NCBI RefSeq assembly: GCF_045689235.1 | Contig: NZ_CP136864.1 | Coordinates: 1,426,001-1,490,000 of the forward strand | Origin: Congregibacter variabilis | GTDB taxonomy: Bacteria > Pseudomonadota > Gammaproteobacteria > Pseudomonadales > Halieaceae | Reading direction: 5' to 3' | Length of the DNA: 64,000 bases | In this document: piece by piece, positions 26,129 through 35,883 of the stretch | Layout: each line of letters begins with the position of its first letter | Position numbering within the stretch: position 1 is the first letter of the stretch | The notes under the pieces: model-generated | Seen by the model: only the letters and a program-made list of their open reading frames with translations | What the model was told of the DNA's origin: nothing | The model's database searches: none | Made by a program: the position numbers and the translations under genes

Positions 26129-26770
26129 ATGATTGATCTCCTGTCTCTTCTCAGTATCGCTTTAGTGTTCTTTGTGATGGCCGCCTCGCCTGGGCCTGCG
26201 ACGGTATCGAACGCCGCCATTGCCATGAGTCAAGGCCGAGACGCCAGTCTCATGTACGGTGCGGGCCTGTCAGCGGGACTGCTGTTTTGGGGGATTGTGG
26301 CCGCAACGGGCTTAGGTGTGGCATTGCAAAGTTCGATCTACATTTTGACCGCTCTTAAGTTGTTTGGCGGCGGTTATCTCTTAGTTCTCGCCTACAGTGC
26401 CGGACGTGATGCCGTTTACCCTGAGACAGACACTCTGCAGTCAAACGAAAACGCTCCGTCGTATCTGGGATGGTTCTTTCGGGGACTCATATTAAATGTA
26501 TCAAATCCGAAGTCCGTACTCGCCTGGATGGCCGCACTTACTGTAGGACTGCGCTCCGCTGATGGCACAGCATCCCTAGTGGCGGGAGTCAGCGTGTGCG
26601 TCACAGTGGGCTTTATAACGAATGCGATGTACTCTTTTTTATTTTCTCAAGCCGGCGTCATGGCTTGGTACAAAGAAACAACACGTCAAATTAATGCGGG
26701 TGCCGCCGCTGTATTCGCTTTGGGCGGTTTTGGACTGCTTCGCTCAGCATTTAACAAAGCGGCTTCCTAG
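26129..26770 (+). CDS. LysE-family amino acid exporter
   Basis: The 213-residue inner-membrane protein starts MIDLLSLLSIALVFFVMAASPGP, the classic RhtB/LysE opening. About six helices follow, with LKLFGGGYLLVLAY and GLILNVSNPKSVLAWMAAL. The reading frame stays open back to 25826, but that part overlaps the divergent VOC gene and is not LysE-like. The expected function is proton-coupled export of an amino acid or derivative. Its stop is immediately followed by the start of the lysoplasmalogenase gene, so the two are coupled. Confidence 0.88.
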   Translation: MIDLLSLLSIALVFFVMAASPGPATVSNAAIAMSQGRDASLMYGAGLSAGLLFWGIVAATGLGVALQSSIYILTALKLFGGGYLLVLAYSAGRDAVYPETDTLQSNENAPSYLGWFFRGLILNVSNPKSVLAWMAALTVGLRSADGTASLVAGVSVCVTVGFITNAMYSFLFSQAGVMAWYKETTRQINAGAAAVFALGGFGLLRSAFNKAAS

Positions 26771-27412
26771 TTGAGCACACTACCCGTCTACATAATCTTG
26801 GCGGCCACCCTTGCAGTCGCTGCCATGTTGATCAGTGATCGGCGAGCGCCGCAGCTGGAGTGGTTGTTTAAACCATTCGCATCCCTGTGTTTTGTCGCTC
26901 TGGCATTGCAGGCAGGCGCCCTTGGCTCCTTTTACGGCTTACTCCTACTGGGTGGCTTGGTTCTCTGTCTGTTTGGCGACATTTTGCTGATCCCATCTAG
27001 CGATAAAACCTTCATCGCAGGATTGGGCAGCTTTCTGCTGGGCCATTTACTGTACGCAGTGGCATTTCTCCAATTACCTTTTAACCAGTCGGCTGTGCTC
27101 TTAAGCCTCTTTCCTGTTGCGGCCTTGGGAATCCTAAGCCTACGTTGGCTATGGCCACACGTTCCATCAAACATGAAACTACCTGTACTGAGCTATGTCG
27201 TGGTTATCTGCGTCATGCTGCTAACCGCAAGCCTGTCTTGGGGGACAAGCCTCGGTGCATGGATAATTCTGGGAGCTTGGGGCTTCGCCATCTCTGACCT
27301 ATCGGTTGCGCGAAACCAGTTCGTAAGCCCAGGATTCTCAAATCGCATTTGGGGAATACCCCTGTACTTCGGTTCACAGCTGACACTCGCTTGGAGTGCC
27401 AGCTTGATCTGA
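26771..27412 (+). CDS. YhhN/TMEM86-family lysoplasmalogenase-like membrane protein
   Basis: This is a 213-residue multi-pass protein of seven or eight helices with the YhhN landmarks LVLCLFGDILLIP, FIAGLGSFLLGHLLYAVAF and WGFAISDLSVARN. The family hydrolyses the vinyl-ether bond of lysoplasmalogens; bacterial substrates are less certain. The start is a TTG placed directly after the lysE stop, which implies translational coupling. The alternative ATG at 26825 would remove the first helix. Asp of GDILL and Asp of ISDLSVA are likely active-site residues. Confidence 0.8.
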   Translation: MSTLPVYIILAATLAVAAMLISDRRAPQLEWLFKPFASLCFVALALQAGALGSFYGLLLLGGLVLCLFGDILLIPSSDKTFIAGLGSFLLGHLLYAVAFLQLPFNQSAVLLSLFPVAALGILSLRWLWPHVPSNMKLPVLSYVVVICVMLLTASLSWGTSLGAWIILGAWGFAISDLSVARNQFVSPGFSNRIWGIPLYFGSQLTLAWSASLI

Positions 27413-27437
27413 ACCAGGGCCAGTCACACCGAATGAC

Positions 27438-30400
27438 TCACATGCCGGGGTCACTATCTGCGACGGCTTGCAATCCGTCCTTTGTGAGCGTCTTGTTAAG
27501 CTTGGATAGATCACTGGCAACAAGCTTATCCAATGTATTCAGATGATCGTCTAGCTCGCCCTTGAGCAACTCATAAACATCAATCTGACCTTGCGTGGGC
27601 AGACCATCACCACTTTCTGCACTTTTTTGTAAATAAGCCAAACGGTTGTTGAGTCTGATGGGGAAATTCAGCGGATCCTGACCACTCACGTTTTTGACCT
27701 GATACAGGGCCTGCTCTACGCCGCTTAGCTTCTCTTTAAAACCGTCCGTAACGCGAAGCAGAGATCTTGATGCAGACACCCCGTCGTCATTCAGTTGATC
27801 ATCAATCTGGCGTTTAAGGCTTCGAATACGAATCACCGCCCTGTTGGCGGCATCCACAGCGTCCCTGACCTTTACGGTAAATTCGAACTGCTCCTGAATG
27901 TGCGCATCAGGCACATCAAACCGTGGATCGGCCTTGAGCATGAAGGTCTTGGTCTGCGTATCGCCGTTCACCGTCATTTTGACGGTGTACTCTCCCGGCG
28001 GTGCAATGGGCCCGAGCTGCGGCCGCGCGGACCAGATAATCATGCCTTCAAAATCCGCGGCACCCGCGTACCGATTATTCCAGGACCATACGTTTAGCCC
28101 TTTGGCCGTGGTCGGCTCAAGGGGTAATGCCCCGTACCACTGTGCATAGGGGTCATCGATCTCCTCTGGGTCCGCCTCTGTGCCAGTCTTTTCAATGATG
28201 ACTCGGCCCTGGCTATCGATAATAGAAATCTGAACTTCGCCGACTTCTTCAGACAAGTAGTACTGAATCGATGCTTCCGATACACGGCGCACGGCATACA
28301 AAGGGTCAAACAAATGAAAAGCCTTGCTCGCTATCTCTGAAGAGTATTCCCGCAATGGCGCTATGTCATCGAGGATGTAAATAGAACGCCCGTGTGTACC
28401 GGCCACCAGATCTTTGTCCGTCACCTGTAAGTCAGCGATCTGCGTGTCCGGCATATTGAGTTGCAGTGAATGCCAGTTCTCACCGTCATCAAAGGACGTA
28501 TAAACGGCATGCTCCCCTCCGGCAAATAGCAGACCCGGTTTCACAAGATCTTCGCGGACAGTATGAATAAAGTCGTCGTCGCGGATACCCGATACGATCT
28601 TGATCCAGGACTTACCGTAGTTCGAGGTCTTCCAGATATACGGCTTGCGATCATCCATCTGGTAGCGCTTAACCGCGATGTACGCCGTGCCCGGCTTATG
28701 GCAGGACTCATCAATGATGCTGATGCGCGAATGCTTGGGCAGATCCGGAGGGGTAATGTTTTCCCAGGACTCACCGTGATTGCGGGTAATGTGCATCAGA
28801 CCATCGTCAGACCCTGCCCAGAGCGTGTTCACATCATGCTGCGATGGCACCAGAGCAAACACCGTGGCGTAGATCTCCGGGCCATTCATATCGTTAGTAA
28901 TGACGCCGCCGGTTTCGCCCATAGTTTTAGGGTCCGCGTAGGTCAGATCCGGGCTGATCTTTGACCAGCTTTGACCTTCGTCTTCGCTAACCCAAACGTG
29001 CTGCGAGCTTGTGTATAAACGCTTGGAATCCACCGGCGAGAACACAATGGGAAACGTCCACTGCCATCTCTCTGGCAGCGCACTGGCAGGCTCACCAGAG
29101 AAGAACCGCGGATACACCTGCACATCACGTAGGTAGCCCGTCGCACGATTGAACTTTGTCAAAAGAGCGCCCTGACTGCCGGCATAAAACCAATCCAGTT
29201 TTTCGGGGTGCTGGGCTATGTAACCGCTCTCACCGCCACCGGCCGGATAGTAGTACTCAGAGGAAGGCCCCCTCGCCTGCTTAAAATCCCAACCTTCGCT
29301 GGGAACACACAGCGTAGAGTTGTCCTGCTGGGCACCGCATACGTGGTAAGGAAAGTCCCTGGTAACCATGATGTGGTAAAGCTGTGAGGTGGGAAAGTTT
29401 TGGTCAGTCCAGGATTCACCACCGTTGATGGACACGTTGCCGCCGCCATCATTGGAGTTAGCCATGCGCAGGGGGTTGCTGGGATCAATCCAAAGATCGT
29501 GATTGTCACCGTGGGGAACCTTGATGGTTATATCAAAGGTTTCACCACCATCGGTCGATTTGTAAAACCCGGTGTTAAGCGCATATACAGTGTCTTCGTC
29601 TTTGGGATCAGCGTAGATTCGGCTGTAGTAAAACGCTCTCTGACGTAATTTCCGGTCGCTGTTGACCAAAGTCCAGGTATCGCCCGCATCGTCCGAGCGA
29701 AACACCCCGCCGTCTGCAGATTCAACCACCGCCCAGAGTCGATCCGAATTTACCGGCGACACAGTAATACCAATTTTGCCCACGGGCTTTTCGGCCATGC
29801 CTGGATTATTGGTAAGCTCAGCCCAGGTATCACCACCGTCAGTAGACTTCCAAAGACCGCTTTTTCCGCCACCGCCCCACATCTTCCAGGGTGTGCGATA
29901 TACCTCCCAAATCGATGCATAGAGAGTGTCGGGATTTTTGCGATCAATAATGAGATCTGCCGCACCGGCTTTGTCACTGACGTAAAGAACCTTGTCCCAA
30001 GTTACGCCGCCATCTTGGCTACGAAAAACACCCCGTTCTTTATTACGACCGTAAGGATGTCCAAGGGCTGCCACGAACAGTACATCGGGATCAGTGGGAT
30101 GTACGCGAATTCTGGCAATAGCCTGAGTGTCGCGAAGCCCAACGTTCTCCCAGGTCTCACCCGCATCAATGGATTTGTAGACACCATCGCCTTGCATGAT
30201 ATTGCCGCGCAGCTGGGTCTCGCCGGTACCGATGTAAACCACATCGGGATTAGTTTCGGCCACCGCAACAGCCCCCACCGAGGAGCTCGTGAGTTGCCCG
30301 TCTGTTACGGGCTTCCAGTTAAGACCGCCATCGGTAGTCTTCCAAAGGCCACCGCCGACCGCGCCAAAGTAGTATTCGTTTTTTCTACCGGGACTACCGG

Positions 30401-30557
30401 ATATCCCCAGAGATCGCCCGCCACGATTAGGGCCGATATTTCGCCACTCCATCCCCTTAACAACGGACTGATCAAACTTGGCCTCCTGCGCAGCCGCCTT
30501 GTATGGAAGGAAGGCGGTAGCAACAACAAAGAGCAATAGCGGTAGTAGTTTTTTCAT
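27438..30557 (-). CDS. Large secreted Asp-box/BNR propeller protein (VPS10/sortilin-like repeats)
   Basis: This 1039-residue protein has a signal peptide ending in KAAAQ. At least ten Asp-box hairpins of the form S/T-x-D-x-G-x-x-W are visible, such as KTTDGGLNWKP, KSIDAGETWEN, RSQDGGVTWDK, KSTDGGDTWAE and TSFDDGENWHS. They indicate one or two beta-propellers over about residues 35-720. The last 300 residues carry a beta-sandwich-like part and a helical tail. Such proteins are often labelled glycosyl hydrolase, but sialidase catalytic residues cannot be identified, so binding or a different hydrolysis is equally possible. It is predicted to be periplasmic or outer-membrane and is transcribed alone. 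Confidence 0.85.
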   Translation of the reverse strand: MKKLLPLLLFVVATAFLPYKAAAQEAKFDQSVVKGMEWRNIGPNRGGRSLGISGSPGRKNEYYFGAVGGGLWKTTDGGLNWKPVTDGQLTSSSVGAVAVAETNPDVVYIGTGETQLRGNIMQGDGVYKSIDAGETWENVGLRDTQAIARIRVHPTDPDVLFVAALGHPYGRNKERGVFRSQDGGVTWDKVLYVSDKAGAADLIIDRKNPDTLYASIWEVYRTPWKMWGGGGKSGLWKSTDGGDTWAELTNNPGMAEKPVGKIGITVSPVNSDRLWAVVESADGGVFRSDDAGDTWTLVNSDRKLRQRAFYYSRIYADPKDEDTVYALNTGFYKSTDGGETFDITIKVPHGDNHDLWIDPSNPLRMANSNDGGGNVSINGGESWTDQNFPTSQLYHIMVTRDFPYHVCGAQQDNSTLCVPSEGWDFKQARGPSSEYYYPAGGGESGYIAQHPEKLDWFYAGSQGALLTKFNRATGYLRDVQVYPRFFSGEPASALPERWQWTFPIVFSPVDSKRLYTSSQHVWVSEDEGQSWSKISPDLTYADPKTMGETGGVITNDMNGPEIYATVFALVPSQHDVNTLWAGSDDGLMHITRNHGESWENITPPDLPKHSRISIIDESCHKPGTAYIAVKRYQMDDRKPYIWKTSNYGKSWIKIVSGIRDDDFIHTVREDLVKPGLLFAGGEHAVYTSFDDGENWHSLQLNMPDTQIADLQVTDKDLVAGTHGRSIYILDDIAPLREYSSEIASKAFHLFDPLYAVRRVSEASIQYYLSEEVGEVQISIIDSQGRVIIEKTGTEADPEEIDDPYAQWYGALPLEPTTAKGLNVWSWNNRYAGAADFEGMIIWSARPQLGPIAPPGEYTVKMTVNGDTQTKTFMLKADPRFDVPDAHIQEQFEFTVKVRDAVDAANRAVIRIRSLKRQIDDQLNDDGVSASRSLLRVTDGFKEKLSGVEQALYQVKNVSGQDPLNFPIRLNNRLAYLQKSAESGDGLPTQGQIDVYELLKGELDDHLNTLDKLVASDLSKLNKTLTKDGLQAVADSDPGM

Positions 30558-30722
30558 AGCGATGGCTTACTGACGTAGCAGAAAGCCCCACGCTATCACA
30601 GAGCAGTTGTAGCTCACAAAGCCAAGTGCTTTAACAAAAAAACCAGCGTCGATATTTAAGTCAACGAGCAATACTCGTATACACTTTGGGGCTCCTCTAC
30701 AAACTGATGTGGAAAGCAGCTG

Positions 30723-32147
30723 ATGACTCTATTGAACAAACTCTGGCCTCGCCCTTCTATCAAGACTACTTTGGCGCGCGCGACCCGCAGCATATGCGCA
30801 GCGGTATCCGCAGCGACACTACTTGCCATGCCAATATTGGCTCAGTCACAAGATTCACAGCACCTCGCCGAGCGCCCTTATCTTGTGCCTATGAGCTCAT
30901 CGTTTGTACCGCAGGAGCGCGTCCTTACCCACCGCGAGCAGTCAAAGATGGTGCGCGGCTGGCTGGACACCCGTTTTAAAACTATCCTCCCACAGATCAT
31001 GCGCCGTGAAGGCATCGACATGTGGGTCATCATCTCTCGGGAGTACAACGATGATCCTGTGTTTCGCTCACTAGCGCCTTTTGAGACCTACTCCTCTCGC
31101 CGCCGCACTATTTTGGTTTTTCACGACCGTGGCGAAGAGCTTGGTGTCGAGGCACTGTCAGTGGGGCGCTTCAACTATCAGAACCTCTACACCGTCGTGC
31201 CGACGCACAACGAAAAACAATTCGAAGGACTGCGAGCACTGGTCGAAGAACGCAATCCCCGCAAAATCGGCATCAACATGTCCGAGCGTTGGAACCATGC
31301 GGACGGCCTCACCGCCGTGCAGCGCGACGCGCTCTATGCCGCACTGGAGGGTTACACCGATCGTATCGTCAGTGCCGAGAAGCTTGTAGTGGGCTGGCTT
31401 GAGACACGTCTCCCAGAAGAAACCGATGCCTACCGACACATAATGCGCGTTGCCCATTCAGTGATTGGCCGGGCGTTTTCGAACGAAGTCATTGTGCCCG
31501 GTGTTACCACCGCCGATGACGTGCGTTGGTGGATGCGCCAGCAAGTTGCAGAATATGGGCTTGGTGGGTGGTTCCATCCCTCAGTGGGCATTCAGCGCAA
31601 AGGGGTCGAAGGGCGTTTTAGCGGTGATGCCATTATTCAGCGTGGTGACATGCTATGGACCGACTTTGGTATCCAATATCTGGGCTTTGCTACCGACACC
31701 CAGCACAACGCCTATGTTTTGCGCGCCGGCGAAGTGGAGCCCCCCGCAGGACTACAGGCAGGGCTTCGGGCATCCATGCGCCTACAGGACATTACCCGCG
31801 CCGAATCCCAAGTGGGACGCACGGGTAACGACGCCTTGGCTGCATCGCTGGCCAAAGCCAAAAAAGAAGGCCTGGATGCCACGGTCTACTGGCACTCCAT
31901 TGGTTATCACGGCCATGCAGCCGGCGTTCCTCTGGGGATGACGGACTACCAGGGCGGCGTTCCCGTGCGAGGAGACATGACATTCAAGGCCAACACCTGG
32001 CACTCGGTAGAGCTTAATGTCGTTCACCCTGTGCCGGAGTGGGACAACCAAGCGGTGAAGTTTTCCATGGAAGAAGACGCGCTCCTTACAAAGGATGGCT
32101 GGGAATGGATTCTGGGGCGCCAGGAGTCCTTTTATCTGATTCGCTAA
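30723..32147 (+). CDS. Secreted M24-family metallopeptidase (Xaa-Pro aminopeptidase-like)
   Basis: The protein has 474 residues with a Sec signal ending around AMPILAQSQ. An N-terminal creatinase-like domain precedes the pita-bread catalytic domain. The five metal ligands are recognisable in order: Asp of LWTDFG, Asp of FATDTQHN, His of IGYHGHAAG, Glu of SVELNVVHP and Glu of MEEDALL. Aminopeptidase P-like enzymes remove residues before proline. The neighbour 75 bases downstream is an exported PLP-fold protein, which suggests a shared extracytoplasmic pathway for peptide or amino acid modification. Confidence 0.87.
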   Translation: MTLLNKLWPRPSIKTTLARATRSICAAVSAATLLAMPILAQSQDSQHLAERPYLVPMSSSFVPQERVLTHREQSKMVRGWLDTRFKTILPQIMRREGIDMWVIISREYNDDPVFRSLAPFETYSSRRRTILVFHDRGEELGVEALSVGRFNYQNLYTVVPTHNEKQFEGLRALVEERNPRKIGINMSERWNHADGLTAVQRDALYAALEGYTDRIVSAEKLVVGWLETRLPEETDAYRHIMRVAHSVIGRAFSNEVIVPGVTTADDVRWWMRQQVAEYGLGGWFHPSVGIQRKGVEGRFSGDAIIQRGDMLWTDFGIQYLGFATDTQHNAYVLRAGEVEPPAGLQAGLRASMRLQDITRAESQVGRTGNDALAASLAKAKKEGLDATVYWHSIGYHGHAAGVPLGMTDYQGGVPVRGDMTFKANTWHSVELNVVHPVPEWDNQAVKFSMEEDALLTKDGWEWILGRQESFYLIR

Positions 32148-32222
32148 GAGACGTGGTTTTCACCAAATCTATCAAGTAACAATCAAGCAACTATTAGCAA
32201 AATAGCGGGAGCGCATCGAAGC

Positions 32223-33524
32223 ATGGCAAATCTTAATCGCAGGCAGGTGCTGGCCGCACTTGCCGCCGGCGCAGCGGCGGTACCGGCCTTGGGGCTGCAA
32301 GCGGCTCAGCGTTCTTCGATGCCTGCCCCTCCTGCAGGACAAAATGCCGCAGCACTGGCAAAGAACGAGGACTTCTGGCGGGAGGTCGCGGGATATTACG
32401 ATCGTACCGAAGGCATTGTGAATCTTGAGCACGGGTACTGGGGCAAGATGGCCAAACCCGTGCAGCAAGCCTATGTCGAGGCTACGCGTATGGTGAACGC
32501 GCAAAACTCATACTATGGACGTAAAGGCTACGCAGCCGATGCGAAGCGGGCGGTAAACGTCATCGCCGAAGCCTTAGGTGCCCATGAAGATGAGATAGTA
32601 GTCACGCGCAACGCCTCCGAAGCGATCCACAACCTTATTCGACAGTACCAGGGACTGAATAAGGGCGACGCGGTGCTTTATGCCGACGTGGATTACCCGC
32701 AGTTCAAAACCACCATGCATTGGCTGGAAGAATCGCGGGGAGTGCAGGCTCGAGTGATCAGCCTGCCTTCACGAGCCACGCAGAAGGATATTCTCGATCT
32801 TTATAGACAGGCCTTTGACGCCAACCCCAATCTCAAACTCATGCTGCTCACCCACGTGAGTAATCAGCATGGGCTGGTAATTCCTGTTGCGGCAATCACC
32901 GCCGAAGCGCGGCAACGGGGCATCGATGTGATTTGCGATAGTGCGCAGTCCTGGGGACTTTTGGACTACAAAATCGGCGACCTGGGGGTGGACTGGGCAG
33001 GATTTAATCTGCACAAATGGATCGGAAGCCCCGTGGGACTCGGCGTGTTGTACATGCGCAGAGGCACCCTGGAGAAAGTTGCGCCCTACCCAGGCGAAAC
33101 CGACCCTGACAACAGCAAAGCAGCCACACGTATTCATACCGGAACGGCAAACTTCGCGTCCATCTTGGCAATTCCCGCCGCATTGGAGTTTCACCAGGCT
33201 ATTGGCGCAGCCAATAAAGAAGCTCGACTGCGACACCTGCGCCGCTTATGGACCAACGAAGCGCAGGATATGCCTCACATCGAGGTTCTCGGTGGCGCCG
33301 ATGAAGCCTCCTGGACAGGCATGGGAGCGTTTCGCCTAGCGGGTAAAAGCAGCCCAAGCGATGCCAAAGACCTGCAGCAACGCCTGGAGAATGAGTTCGG
33401 CATATTCACTGTGGTCCGTAAGGGATTAGCCAGTGGTCACTGCGTACGAATCACACCACAGGTGTTTAGCAGCTCACAAGAAATTGCGTCGCTCACGTCT
33501 GCCATGAGGCAGCTGCGCGCCTGA
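32223..33524 (+). CDS. Tat-exported class V aminotransferase fold protein (isopenicillin-N-epimerase/cysteine-desulfurase-like)
   Basis: The protein has 433 residues. The N terminus carries a twin-arginine signal (NRRQVLAALAAGAAAVPAL). The fold type I PLP domain has Asp239 in VICDSAQSW, which would contact the PLP pyridine nitrogen, and the Schiff-base Lys265 in FNLHKWIGSP. No mobile-loop catalytic Cys typical of a cysteine desulfurase is evident, so an epimerase, lyase or transaminase on an exported substrate is more likely. Tat export is consistent with cytoplasmic PLP loading before transport. It is probably co-transcribed with the M24 peptidase gene. Confidence 0.85.
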   Translation: MANLNRRQVLAALAAGAAAVPALGLQAAQRSSMPAPPAGQNAAALAKNEDFWREVAGYYDRTEGIVNLEHGYWGKMAKPVQQAYVEATRMVNAQNSYYGRKGYAADAKRAVNVIAEALGAHEDEIVVTRNASEAIHNLIRQYQGLNKGDAVLYADVDYPQFKTTMHWLEESRGVQARVISLPSRATQKDILDLYRQAFDANPNLKLMLLTHVSNQHGLVIPVAAITAEARQRGIDVICDSAQSWGLLDYKIGDLGVDWAGFNLHKWIGSPVGLGVLYMRRGTLEKVAPYPGETDPDNSKAATRIHTGTANFASILAIPAALEFHQAIGAANKEARLRHLRRLWTNEAQDMPHIEVLGGADEASWTGMGAFRLAGKSSPSDAKDLQQRLENEFGIFTVVRKGLASGHCVRITPQVFSSSQEIASLTSAMRQLRA

Positions 33525-33637
33525 ATTAAGCCTAAACACCGCCACAAACAAGTCATTAAATTGTGAGACTTTTGTGATAACTGGAACATAGGTGTTAGTA
33601 AACACTGGGCACTCCACACAACTCCGGAGATGCCCCG

Positions 33638-34339
33638 ATGAAAAGAACCCTCGCCTCCCTTGCCCTTTTTGCCAGTGCGATAGCACCGGCAGGTGCCGCG
33701 CAATTTGACGTAGAAATCATCAATCTTACTCGAGGGAGTTACTTCACTCCCTTTCTGGTCGCTGCACACGCGGCGAATGCCAGTTTGTTTACCACCGGTG
33801 AGCCCGCCAGCGCCAGCATTCAGGCCATGGCTGAAGGTGGCGACATCGCCCCGCTTATTGCAGACGTCGAAGCCCTTAACGCAACGGTAGTTGCTAATCC
33901 CGCATCGGGCCTGCTCGCCCCCGGGCAACGAACCAGCGCCGCTCTCAACACTGACGATGCACCGGATAACACCCGACTTTCGATTGTCGCCATGATTCTT
34001 CCAAGCAACGATGGATTTATGGGCCTCAACGCAATAGAGATTCCCAGCGAGCCTGGACGCTACGTCTTTAGCGTCAATGCCTACGACTCGGGCACCGAGG
34101 CCAACGACGAAATCGTCGGCAGTGGCGCTCCCGGTGAACCGGGTTATCCCGCACCGCCGCCGGTACTGGCCGCCAGCGGAAGCGGAGGCACGGGGATCGC
34201 CGCAATGGCGGAGGGCTTTGTCCATATCCACCGCAACGTCTTGGGTGATGACAATCTCAGCGGAGGCAACAGCGACATTGATAACACAGTACATCGCTGG
34301 CTAAACCCGGTGGTTCGCGTCGTCATAACCGTCAACTAA
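33638..34339 (+). CDS. Secreted spondin-domain protein 1
   Basis: The protein has 233 residues. A signal peptide ends near GAAQ at about residue 21. A spondin_N-type domain follows: QFDVEIINLTRGSYFTPFLVAAH, then YVFSVNAYDSGTEANDE, then HRWLNPVVRVVI. This beta-sandwich may bind calcium or glycans. Repeated Gly/Pro/Ser near residues 165-190 suggests a flexible insert. It is the first gene of a tight run with spondin 2, a two-component system and a DUF547 gene. The ATG is preceded by CGGAG at a good distance. Confidence 0.83.
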   Translation: MKRTLASLALFASAIAPAGAAQFDVEIINLTRGSYFTPFLVAAHAANASLFTTGEPASASIQAMAEGGDIAPLIADVEALNATVVANPASGLLAPGQRTSAALNTDDAPDNTRLSIVAMILPSNDGFMGLNAIEIPSEPGRYVFSVNAYDSGTEANDEIVGSGAPGEPGYPAPPPVLAASGSGGTGIAAMAEGFVHIHRNVLGDDNLSGGNSDIDNTVHRWLNPVVRVVITVN

Positions 34340-34353
34340 GAGGAGGCCACGCC

Positions 34354-35067
34354 ATGAAGCACTTAACAGTCCCACTCTTAGCCTGTGTCCTGGTCGCCTG
34401 CGGTGATAGCGGAACATCTACCGCACCGCCCCCGCCGACACCGGAACCAACGACACCCGCTAGCGCAAGCTTCGAGGTCACAGTAGTGAATCTAAGCAAC
34501 GCTCAGCCTCTGTCTCCCATTGCGGTGCTTGCCCATGGTGCAGACCAGCGCTTGTTCACCGTAGGGCAAGCGGCATCACAAGGTCTGGAAATGCTCGCAG
34601 AGTCCGGTGACAACAGCGAACTGCTTGCCGAGATCGACGCGCGCGCAACAATCAGCGGTGAAGCTCCTCTGGGGCCTGGCGCCACCACCACACTTACCTT
34701 GGAGCTCGATAGCGATGACACCAACGCAACTCTGCTTTCGCTAGCAAGTATGCTGGTGAATACCAACGATGCCATCACCGCGCTTAACGGTATTGACGTT
34801 TCTGGCTTAGCCGTTGGTGACACACTCGCTTTTAGTACCGTGGCCTACGACTCAGGTACGGAGGCGAACGATGAAGCCGCGGGCACGATTCCCGGCCCTG
34901 CAGACGGCGGCGAAGGCTTCAATGCCGATCGCAACGATGTGGCGGATCAGGTAACAATGCATGGCGGGGTAGTTACCGTCGATGACGGCTTAAACACGTC
35001 GGTTCTTAACCAGACCCATCGTTTTGACAACCCCGTCGCACGGGTAATGATTCGGCGCACTCAATAG
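34354..35067 (+). CDS. Spondin-domain lipoprotein 2
   Basis: The protein has 237 residues. The lipobox LVAC places Cys16 as the lipidated residue, followed by a Pro/Thr-rich linker (PPPPTPEPTTP). The spondin domain resembles the preceding protein: FEVTVVNLSNAQPLSPIAVLAHG, TVAYDSGTEANDEAAG, HRFDNPVARVMI. The two genes are paralogues with a gap of 14 bases and a GAGGAG ribosome-binding site. One soluble and one lipidated version suggests a matched pair at the cell envelope. The ligand is unknown. Confidence 0.83.
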   Translation: MKHLTVPLLACVLVACGDSGTSTAPPPPTPEPTTPASASFEVTVVNLSNAQPLSPIAVLAHGADQRLFTVGQAASQGLEMLAESGDNSELLAEIDARATISGEAPLGPGATTTLTLELDSDDTNATLLSLASMLVNTNDAITALNGIDVSGLAVGDTLAFSTVAYDSGTEANDEAAGTIPGPADGGEGFNADRNDVADQVTMHGGVVTVDDGLNTSVLNQTHRFDNPVARVMIRRTQ

Positions 35068-35143
35068 CATGCAAAATAATCCGGGAACTCGTGCGGATGC
35101 AGCTCCTCTAAAGGTTTTGTTTCGTCGAGAACCCGGACCGCAG

Positions 35144-35881
35144 ATGTCAGAATCTAATAGCAACGCCGCATCGCCACGTATTCTTTTAGTAGAAGACGAT
35201 GCGGACATTGCGCGGCTGGTGAGCCTGCACCTTGAAGATCTTAATATACAGTTTCATCACAGCTCTCGAGGCGATGACGCACTGAAGCTTGCATGCTCCG
35301 AGAACTGGGATCTACTGATTCTTGATCTGCGCCTGCCCGGGCTGAGCGGCCTAGAGCTGTGTCGGCAGCTACGTGAGCAAGGTAATCAAACGCCAATTCT
35401 CATGCTCACCGCAAAATCTACCGAGCTCGACCGTGTACTGGGACTCGAACTCGGTGCTGATGACTATCTCACCAAACCCTTCAGCCCTTTGGAACTCACG
35501 GCACGGGTCAAAGCCCTGCTACGACGCGCGGCAATGAGCCAACAGCAAGGACATCAGCAAGAAAGCGCGCCCGACGACTCTATTAGTCTCGGCCCATTTA
35601 CCATCTGCAATCGAAGCCACAGCGTTAGCTTGCACAACAACAAGATTGAGCTTACTTCACGAGAATTTGATCTTCTTCTACATTTTGCCCGACAACCCGG
35701 CCGCGTGTTTCGCCGCTCAGAGCTGTTGGACGAGGTCTGGGGCTATGGCCACGACGGTTATGAACATACGGTAAACACCCATATCAATCGCCTTAGAGGC
35801 AAGATAGAAGTTGACCCCGGTTCGCCACAGTACGTAATCACGGTCTGGGGTGTGGGCTACCGTTTTCAGGTGAGCCATTGA
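35144..35881 (+). CDS. OmpR-family response regulator
   Basis: The protein has 245 residues. The receiver (RILLVEDDADIARLV, phospho-Asp in LLILDLRLPGLSG, Lys in DDYLTKPF) is joined to an OmpR winged helix (LTSREFDLLLHFARQPGRVFRRSELL, then VNTHINRLRGKIE). The start at 35144 has GGACC just upstream. The in-frame ATG at 35069 lacks a ribosome-binding site and adds 25 residues that do not belong to the fold. The next gene starts 2 bases after the stop. It is probably regulated with the spondin genes and may control them. Confidence 0.92.
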   Translation: MSESNSNAASPRILLVEDDADIARLVSLHLEDLNIQFHHSSRGDDALKLACSENWDLLILDLRLPGLSGLELCRQLREQGNQTPILMLTAKSTELDRVLGLELGADDYLTKPFSPLELTARVKALLRRAAMSQQQGHQQESAPDDSISLGPFTICNRSHSVSLHNNKIELTSREFDLLLHFARQPGRVFRRSELLDEVWGYGHDGYEHTVNTHINRLRGKIEVDPGSPQYVITVWGVGYRFQVSH

Positions 35882-35883
35882 TT

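Noticed and set aside
33437..34294. 285-codon minus-strand frame over spondin gene 1
   Set aside because: It runs antisense to the spondin gene and into the aminotransferase end, and its composition is not protein-like.
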